The translations under genes were made by a program, and so were the position numbers. A DNA stretch of 64,000 nt, taken from NCBI GenBank assembly GCA_949752795.1, contig OX457056.1:95192942-95256941 (forward strand), read 5' to 3'. This document shows positions 57,045-64,000 of the stretch, one piece after another. Below the pieces are notes generated by a model. That model made no database searches and had not been told where the DNA came from. It worked only from the letters and a program-made list of their open reading frames with translations. Numbering within the stretch: the first letter of the stretch is position 1; the number at the start of each line of letters is the position of its first letter. Source of the DNA: Hyperoodon ampullatus (taxonomy: Eukaryota; Chordata; Mammalia; Artiodactyla; Ziphiidae).

Positions 57045-57570
57045 AATTGTGGTAAAATATACACACATAAAATTTACCATGTTAACCATTTTTAAGTGTA
57101 CAATTCAGTGGCGTTCAGGTACACTGACAATGTTGTGCAACCATCACCACTATCAACTTCCGGAACTTTTTCATCATTTCAGACAGAACCTCTGACCCAT
57201 TAAACAATAACTCTCCCCTGATAACCTCTATTCTACTCTCTGTCGCTATGAATTTGCCTATTTTAGGTACCTCATATAAGTGGAATTATACAATTTTCAC
57301 CTTTATTTCACTCAGCATAATGTTTTCATGAATCATTCATCATGCTGTAGCACATATCAGAATTCCCTCCTTTTTGTGACTGAATAGTAATTCATTGTGT
57401 GTAAACTACATTTTGTCCACTGCATTCATCTGTTGTTAGACACTTGGGTTATTTCCCCCTTTTTGGCTATTTTTAATAATGATACTGTGAACGTTGGTGT
57501 ACAAATATCTGTTTGAGACCTTGCTTTCAGTTCTTTTGTGTATATACTTAGAGTGGAATTGCAGGATCAT
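57045..57570 (-). mobile_element. Old L1 fragment
   Basis: Reads like reverse old L1 3' sequence (ACACATAAAATTTACCATGT, GTGCAACCATCACCACTATC, AAGTGGAATTATACAATTTT, and near the right end TAGAGTGGAATTGCAGGATC). Confidence 0.7.
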
Positions 57571-57967
57571 AGAGCTTATAATACATTGTAACTACTATAA
57601 GAGAGGTGGTTATTTTCTAAGGCCGCCACATAAACTAGCTCTTTATCTTAGTTTTCCAGTGACAGCTTGCGTAAGAGTGAACAGAGGACGGGCAAATATT
57701 TTCTTTGCTTTTGGCCAAATTGGCCTCCATGTTCCTGCTGCTACCTGTTGAATGCTTTTTTCAAGGACTCTTTGCTTTAAATATTGAGAGAAAAAGGCTG
57801 TCCAGAATTTAGGGCTGTATCTGATTATGATAAATAGATTAATATTTTACAAGGTCCATATAATCCCGGACCATAGAATGAGAATTCTGCCACCAGATCT
57901 GATATAGAGATAATTTCGTGCCACTTAGTCATGTGGCTTGTACAAAGTTAGGTGCACAGTGGCAGAG
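57571..57967. other. PAICS: PAICS intron 2, unassigned part
   Basis: Nothing recognised. Confidence 0.35.
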
Positions 57968-57982
57968 GATATAGTATTTTTT

Positions 57983-57983
<1 letters not shown>

Positions 57984-58022
<39 letters not shown>

Positions 58023-58211
58023 ATACGCGGGCCTCTCACTGTTGTGGCCTCTCCCGCTGCGGAGCACAGGCTCCGGACACGCAGGCCCAGCGGCCATGGC
58101 TCACGGGCCCAGCTGCTCCGCAGCATGTGGGATCTTCCCAGACCGGGGCACGAACCCGTGTTCCCTGCATTGGCAGGCGGACTCTCAACCACTGCGCCAC
58201 CAGGGAAGCCC
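57984..58211 (-). mobile_element. CHR-type SINE with unusually long poly-T
   Basis: Reverse copy flanked by the perfect 16-bp duplication GATATAGTATTTTTTG (57968-57983 and 58212-58227). The T run at its start exceeds 30 bases, suggesting a recent insertion. Confidence 0.95.
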
Positions 58212-58227
58212 GATATAGTATTTTTTG

Positions 58228-58536
58228 AACAGATGAATGATGGTAAAAACATTGGGACTCAAATTTTTTGATCCAGCTTGCCTTGCAACATTAACATGAA
58301 ATATGCCTGAATATTTTGATAAGCAGTAGAAAGCCATATTAATACTTTTTTTTCCTACATCTGCCTTTTTTTAAAAAATTACATTTGTTTTTGATAGTGC
58401 TATTTAAGGGTAATGCATTTGGCTACATAGGCTTTTTGTTTTGTTTTTTGTAAAGGGTAGAATTTTATTATGCCTCAGATCTCCCTTTTGAAAAACAATT
58501 TTAATGCTTTTTTTTCTTTTTGTCATCAATCTGTAG
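58228..58536 (+). other. PAICS: PAICS intron 2, last part
   Basis: T-rich. It ends in the acceptor TGTCATCAATCTGTAG. Confidence 0.5.
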
Positions 58537-58715
58537 GTATCAAAACTGCTTTCGCCAGAAAATGTGGAGAGACAGCTTTCATTGCACCTAAGTGTGAAAT
58601 GATTCCAATTGAATGGGTTTGTAGAAGAATAGCAACTGGTTCTTTTCTCAAAAGAAATCCTGGTGTCAAGGAAGGATATAAGTTCTACCCACCTAAAGTA
58701 GAGATGTTTTTCAAG
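58537..58715 (+). CDS. PAICS: PAICS exon 3
   Basis: 179 nt encoding [39 protein letters not shown] and [20 protein letters not shown], ending in phase 0 before GTAATT. It is part of the SAICAR synthetase domain; the [11 protein letters not shown] segment is a conserved signature of this family. Together with exons 1-2 it supplies residues 1-131. The remaining exons lie right of the window. Confidence 0.98.
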
Positions 58716-59029
58716 GTAATTATTTTATACCTCCCTGTCTTACTATAACATAGCAACAAGTTTATTACAAAGTCAAAAGATTTAAATATTGTCAAAGCTT
58801 TTGATACTACAGTTGTCATTCCAGAAATATTTGTCCAAAATGTACACTTTAATTAGCAATGATAATTCAGATTTTTAAAAGAAAACCTTTGAAAATCTGC
58901 TTATCTTATTTTGGACCAACATGACTAACAAAATGAACAGATTAAAATTAGCAGTTACGAGTCACTGGGAGAGCCTTTCCCAGAAGCATGGAGTGACACT
59001 TTGTCCTCAGGAAAAGGTGTTTATTGTTT

Positions 59030-59133
59030 TTCAAGGCGGGTTGTGAGATCTTAGTTCCCCAACCAGGGATTGAAGGTGTGCCCTCGGCAGTGAAAGCTTG
59101 GAGTCCTAACCACTGGACAGCCAGGGAATTCCC
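59030..59133 (-). mobile_element. Short CHR-type SINE, 5' part lost
   Basis: Reverse copy (GATCTTAGTTCCCCAACCAG to GGGAATTCCC) lacking the poly-T start. Confidence 0.8.
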
Positions 59134-59957
59134 AGGAACAGGTTGGTGGGAAGCCTGGGTGAAAAAAAGAAGATGAACACAAGAACCAGATTCAAATCAC
59201 CTGTACTCTTTGAAGCCTATTAGGTGAAGCCAGAGTGAGGCCTTCACATAACGAGATTGAACTGCCTGTTTTCTAAAAGGAAAACCAATAGAAAGATTAA
59301 AGAAAAAATTACTGTTTTCTACAGTTGTGTAGCTGACAGGGTCGTGGTGCTCCGGCCAGGTGTCAGGCCTGAGCCTCTGAGGTAAGAGAGCCGAGTTCAG
59401 GACATTGGACCACCAGAGACCTCCTGGCCCCACCAATCGGTGAGAGCTCTCCCAGAGATCCCTGTCTCAGTGCTAAGACCCTGCTCCACTCAACAACCAG
59501 CAAGCTCCAGTGCTGGGCAGCCCATGCCAAACAACTAGCAAGACAGGAACACAACCCCACCCATTAGCAGAGAGGCTGCCTAAAATCATAATAAGTTCAC
59601 AGACGCCCCAAAACACAACACCAGACGCAGTCCTGCCCACTAGAAAAACAAGATCCAGCCTCATCCAACAGCACAGGCACCAGTCCCCTCCACCAGGAAG
59701 CCTACACAACCCACTGAACAAACCTTACCCACTGGGGGCAGACACCAAAAACAACAGGAACTACGAGTGTGCAGCCTGCGAAAAGGAGACCCCAAACACA
59801 GTAAGTTAAGCAAAATGAGAAGACAGAGAAATATGCAGCACATGAAGGAACAAGGTAAAACCCACCAGACCAAACAAATGAAGAGGAAATAGGCAGTCTA
59901 CCTGAAAAAGAATACAAAGTAATGATTGTAAAGATGATCTAAAATCTTGGAAATAGA

Positions 59958-60245
59958 ATGGAGAAAATGCAAGAAATGTTTAACAAGGACCTAGAAGAAC
60001 TAAAGAGCAAACAAACAATGATGAACAACACAGTAAATGAAATTAAAAATTCTCTAGAAGGAATCAATACCAAAATAACTGAGGCAAAAGATGGGATAAG
60101 TGACCTGGAAGATAAAATAGTGGAAATAACTACTGCAGAGCAGAATAAAGAAAAAAGAATGAAAAGAATTGAGGACCATCTGAGACACCTCTGGAACAAC
60201 ATTAAACGCACCAAGATTCGAATTACAGGGGTACCAGAAGAAGAA
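59958..60245 (+). pseudogene. L1 ORF1 fragment (coiled coil)
   Basis: 96 residues with the heptad-rich coiled coil typical of the L1 RNA-binding protein (NDxLEELKSKQ-like, then ISDLEDKIVEIT) and the start of the RNA-recognition domain (RITGVPEEE), cut by a stop at 60246. Confidence 0.85.
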
Positions 60246-61045
60246 TAGGGAAAAAAAGGGACTGCAAAAATATTTGAAGCGATTATAGTTGAAAACTTCC
60301 CTAATATGGGAAAGGAAATAGTCAATCAAGTCTAGGAAGTGCAGAGTCCCATATAGGATAAATCCAAGGAGAAACATGCCAAGACACATTATTCAAACTA
60401 TCAGAAATTAAATACAAAGAAAAAATATTAAAAGCAGCAAGGGAAAAGCAACAAATAACATACAAGGGAATCCCCATAAGGGTAACAGCTGATTTTTCAG
60501 CAGAAACTGCAAGCCAGAAGGGAGTAGCAGGACATATTTAAAGTGATGATAGGGAAAAACCTACAACCAAGGTTACTCTACCCGGCAAGGATCTCATTCA
60601 GATTTGACGGAGAAATTAAAACCTTTACAGACAAGCAAAAGCTAAGAGAATTCAGCACCACCAAACCAGCTTTACAACAAATGCTAAAGGAACTTCTCTA
60701 GACAGGAAACACAAGAGAAGGAAAAGACCTACAATAACAAAACCAAAACATTAAGAAAATAGTAATAGGAACATACATATCAATAATTACCTTAAAAGTA
60801 AATGGATTAAATGGTCCAACCAAAAGACATAGACTGGCTGAATTGATACAAAAATAAGACCCGTATTTATGCTGTCTACAAGAGACCCACTTCAGACCTA
60901 TGGACACATACAGACTGAAAGTGAGGGGATGGAAAAAGATATTCCATGCAAATGGAAATCAAAAGAAAGCTAGGGTAGCAAATCTCATATCAGACAAAAA
61001 TAGACTTTAAAGACTATTACAAGAGACAAAGAAGGACACTACAGA

Positions 61046-61507
61046 ATGATCAAGGGATCAATCCAAGAAGAAGATATAACAGTTGTAAATATTTATGCAC
61101 CCAACATAAGAGCATCTCAATACATGAGGCAAATGGTAACAGCCATAAAAGGGAAAATCGACAGTAACACAATAATAGTAGTGGACCTTAACACCCCACT
61201 TTCACCAATGGACAGATCAACCAAAATGAGAATAAATAAGGAAACACATGCTTTAAATGACACATTAAACAGGATGGACTTAGTTGATATTTACAGGACA
61301 TTCCATCCAAAAATAACAGAATACACTTTCTTCTCAAGTGCTTATGGAACATTCTCCAGGATAGATGATATCTTGGGTCACAAATCAAGCCTTGGTAAGA
61401 TTAAGAAAATTGAAATCATATCAAGTATCTTTTCCAACCACAATGCTGAGACTAGATATCAATTACAGGAAAAAAACTGTGAAAAAATACAAGAACATGG
61501 AGGCTAA
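61046..61507 (+). pseudogene. L1 ORF2 endonuclease fragment
   Basis: Frame with ITVVNIYAPN and VVDLNTPLSPMDRSTK, the latter corresponding to the GDFN-type block of the apurinic endonuclease domain with G and F changed. It is flanked by stops. Confidence 0.85.
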
Positions 61508-61797
61508 AAAATACACTACTAAATAACCAAGAGTTCACTGAAGAAATCAAAGAGGAAATCAAAAAATACCTAGAAACAAATGATAATGAAAACACAACAA
61601 CCCAAAACCTATGGGATGCAGCAAAAGCAGTTCTAAGAGGGAAGTTTATAACAATACAATCCTACCTCAAGAAACAAGAAATATCTCAAACAACCTAACC
61701 TTACGTAAAGCAATTAGAGAAAGAAGAATAAAAAAACCCCCAAAGTTAGCAGAAGGAAAGAAATCATAAAGATCAGATCAGAAATAAATGAAAAGAA

Positions 61798-62238
61798 ATG
61801 GAGGAAATGATAGCAAAAATCAATAAAACTAAAAGCTGGTTCTTTGAGAAGATAAACAAAATTGATAAACCTTCAGCCAGACTCATCAAAAAAAAAAGGG
61901 GGGAGAAGACTCAAATCAACAAAACTAGAAATGAAAAAGGAGGACTAACAACTGACACTGCAGAAGTACAAAGGATCATGAGAGATTACTATAAGCAACT
62001 ATATGCCAATAAAATGGACAATCTGGAAGAAATGGAGAAATACTTAGAAAAACACAACCTTCCAAGACTGAACCAGAAAGAAATAGAAAATATAAACAGA
62101 CCAATAACAGACACTGAAATTGAGACTGTTATTAAAAATCTTCCAACAAACAAAAGCCCAGGACCAGATGTCTTCACAGGTGAATACCATCAAACATTTA
62201 GAGAAGAGCTACACCTATCCTTCTCAGACTCTTCCTAA
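61798..62238 (+). pseudogene. L1 ORF2 linker fragment
   Basis: Frame with AKINKTKSWFFEKINKID and LPTNKSPGPDVFTGEYHQTF, the segment just before the reverse transcriptase domain. A frameshift separates it from the next fragment. Confidence 0.85.
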
Positions 62239-62291
62239 ATATAGCAAAGGGAGGAACACTCCCAAACTCATTCTACAAGGCTACCATCACC

Positions 62292-63090
62292 TTGATACCA
62301 AAACCAGACAAAGATGTCACAAAAAAAGAAAACTACGAGCCAGTATCACTGATGAACATAGATGCAAAAATCCTCAACAAAGTACTAGCAAACAAAATCC
62401 AACAGAATATTAAAAGGATCATACACCATGATCAAGTGAAGTTTATCCCAGGAATGCAAGGGTTCTTCAATATATGCAAACCAATCAATGTGATACACCA
62501 TATTAACAAATTGACGTATGAAAACTATGTGATGATCTCAATAGATGGAGAAAAAGTTTTTGACAAAATTCAACACCCATTTATGATAAAAACCCTGCAG
62601 AAAGTAGGCATAGAGGGAACTTTCCTCAACATAATAAAGGCCATATATGAAAAACCCACAACAAACATCGTTCTCAATGGTGAAAAACTGAAGCCCTTTC
62701 CACTAAGATCAGGAACAAGACAAAGTTGCCCACTTTCACCACTGTTATTCAACATAATTTTGGAAGTTTTAGCCACAGCAATCAGAGAAGAAAAAGAAAT
62801 AAAAGGAATCCAAATCAGAAAAGAAGAAGTAAAACTGTCACTGTTTACAGATGACATGATAGTATACATAGAGAATCCTAAAGATGTCACCAGAAAACTA
62901 CTAGAGCTAATCAATGAATTTGGTAATGTTGCAGGATACAAAATTAATGCTCAGAAATCTCTTGCATTCGTATACACTGATGATGAAAAATCTGAAAGAG
63001 AAATTAAGGAAACACTCGCATTTACCATTGCAACAAAAAGAATAAAATACCTAGGAATAAACCTACCTCAGGACACAAAAGACCTGTATA
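62292..63090 (+). pseudogene. L1 ORF2 reverse transcriptase fragment
   Basis: About 266 residues of reverse transcriptase: start [35 protein letters not shown] and [12 protein letters not shown]. The catalytic aspartates are still present, with T in the usual A position of FADD. The domain is then cut by the SINE insertion at 63091. Confidence 0.9.
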
Positions 63091-63302
63091 GGACTTCCCT
63101 GGTGGTGCAGCGGTTGAGAGTCCACCTGCCGATGCAGGGGACACGGGTTCGTGCCCCGGTCCAGGAGGATCCCACATGCCACGGAGCGGCTGGGCCCGTG
63201 AGCCATGGCCACTGAGCCTGCATGTCCGGAGCCTGTGCTCTGCGATGGGAGAGGCCACAACAGTGAGAGGCCCAAGTACCGCAAAAAAAAAAAAAAAAAA
63301 AA
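63091..63302 (+). mobile_element. CHR-type SINE inside the L1
   Basis: Forward copy with a long A tail, flanked by the perfect 14-bp duplication AAAAGACCTGTATA (63077-63090 and 63303-63316). It shows the SINE is younger than this L1. Confidence 0.95.
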
Positions 63303-64000
63303 AAAAGACCTGTATACAGAAAACTATAAGACACTGTTGAAAGAAATTAAAGATGATACAAGCAGATGGAGAGATATACCATGTTCTTGGATTGGAAGAA
63401 TCAACATTGTGAAAATGACTCTAGTACCCAAAGCAATCTACAGATTCAATGCAATCCCTATCAAACTACCACTGGCATTTTTCACAGAACTAGAAAAAAA
63501 ATTTCACAATTTGTATGGAAACACAAAAGACTCTGAATAGCCAAAGCAATCTTGAGAAAGAAAAATGGAGCTGGAGGAATCAGGCTCCCTGGCTTTAGAC
63601 TATACTACAAAGGCACAGTAATAAGACAGTATGGTACTGGCACGAAAACAGAAATATAGATCAATGGAACAGGATAGAAAGTCCAGAGATAAACCCATGC
63701 ATGTATGGTCACCTTATCTTTGATAAAGGAAGCAGGAATATACAGTGGAGAAAGGACAGCCTCTTCAATAAGTGGTGCTGGGCAAACTGGACAGGTATAT
63801 GAAAAAGTATGAGATTAGATCACTCTCTAACACCATACACAAAAATAAGCTCAAAATGGATTAAAGACCTAAATGTAAGGCCAGAAACTATCAAACTCTT
63901 AGAGGAAAACATAGGCAGAACACTCTATGACATAAATCACAGCAAGATCCTTTTTTACCCACCTCCTAGAGTAATGGAAATAAAAACAAAAATAAACAGA

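Larger units (their letters stand above)
59335..64000 (+). mobile_element. Long degraded L1, runs past the window end
   Basis: A forward L1 in PAICS intron 3: a GC-richer 5' region (about 59335-59900), remnants of the first gene (59958-60245 and on), then of the second gene from about 60900 to the window edge. The last bases still belong to the ORF2 C-terminal coding region, so the 3' end is outside. Several in-frame stops and frame changes interrupt both genes, so it is not active. A later SINE splits it at 63091-63302. Confidence 0.9.

Noticed and set aside
4259..63302. tRNA-like box A/B sequences in the SINEs as possible tRNA genes
   Set aside because: They are diverged tRNA-derived SINE heads followed by unrelated sequence and A tails with target duplications; no complete cloverleaf tRNA was seen.

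Overview
This is mammalian nuclear DNA, most likely from a cetacean. It has long introns with GT-AG splice sites and many tRNA-derived SINEs of the CHR type (monomers of about 120, 210 and 310 bp starting with a GGGCTTCCCTGG-like head). Many of these copies have clear target-site duplications (TSDs) and long A tails. The species cannot be named from the window alone.

Layout. Positions 1340-1815 are a CpG-rich promoter, which by mammalian synteny should belong to AASDH (minus strand, coding part outside the window). From 46422 down to about 8990 lies the complete PPAT gene on the minus strand: 11 coding exons, 1623 nt including the stop, 540 residues. PPAT catalyses the first committed step of de novo purine synthesis. 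At 46423-47300 a CpG-island divergent promoter separates PPAT from PAICS. PAICS runs on the plus strand; coding exons 1-3 (131 codons) are in the window and the rest lies beyond 64000. The two enzymes act in the same pathway and share the promoter, which carries CACGTG E-boxes, NRF-1-like sites, GC boxes and a CCAAT box.

The most interesting item is inside PPAT intron 1 (23524-46294), antisense to PPAT. Three well-separated exons (25377-25758, 32610-33044, 40151-40522) each encode an intact, mutually diverged Myb/SANT-like (trihelix-type) DNA-binding domain. Between and after them are short candidate exons (31001-31087, 34192-34281, 39252-39323, 40850-40915, 42982-43139). Every internal exon starts and ends in phase 1, so the set joins without a stop into a protein of roughly 550 residues. 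I read this as a nested gene for a three-domain Myb/SANT protein. I do not recognise it as a named gene at this locus.

A second coding oddity is an in-frame 69-bp tandem duplication in the last PPAT exon. It adds 23 residues immediately before the C-terminal cysteine pair of the iron-sulfur cluster.

The rest is intronic and intergenic repeat: a 3.85-kb Tigger/pogo DNA transposon with both terminal repeats and a decayed transposase in PPAT intron 2, a long degraded L1 in PAICS intron 3 that runs off the window, older L1, L2, MIR and MER5-like fragments, and two probable solitary LTRs. There are no CRISPR arrays, operons, rRNA genes or convincing tRNA genes. Repeat family names and intron contents were judged by eye, not by a repeat library search.
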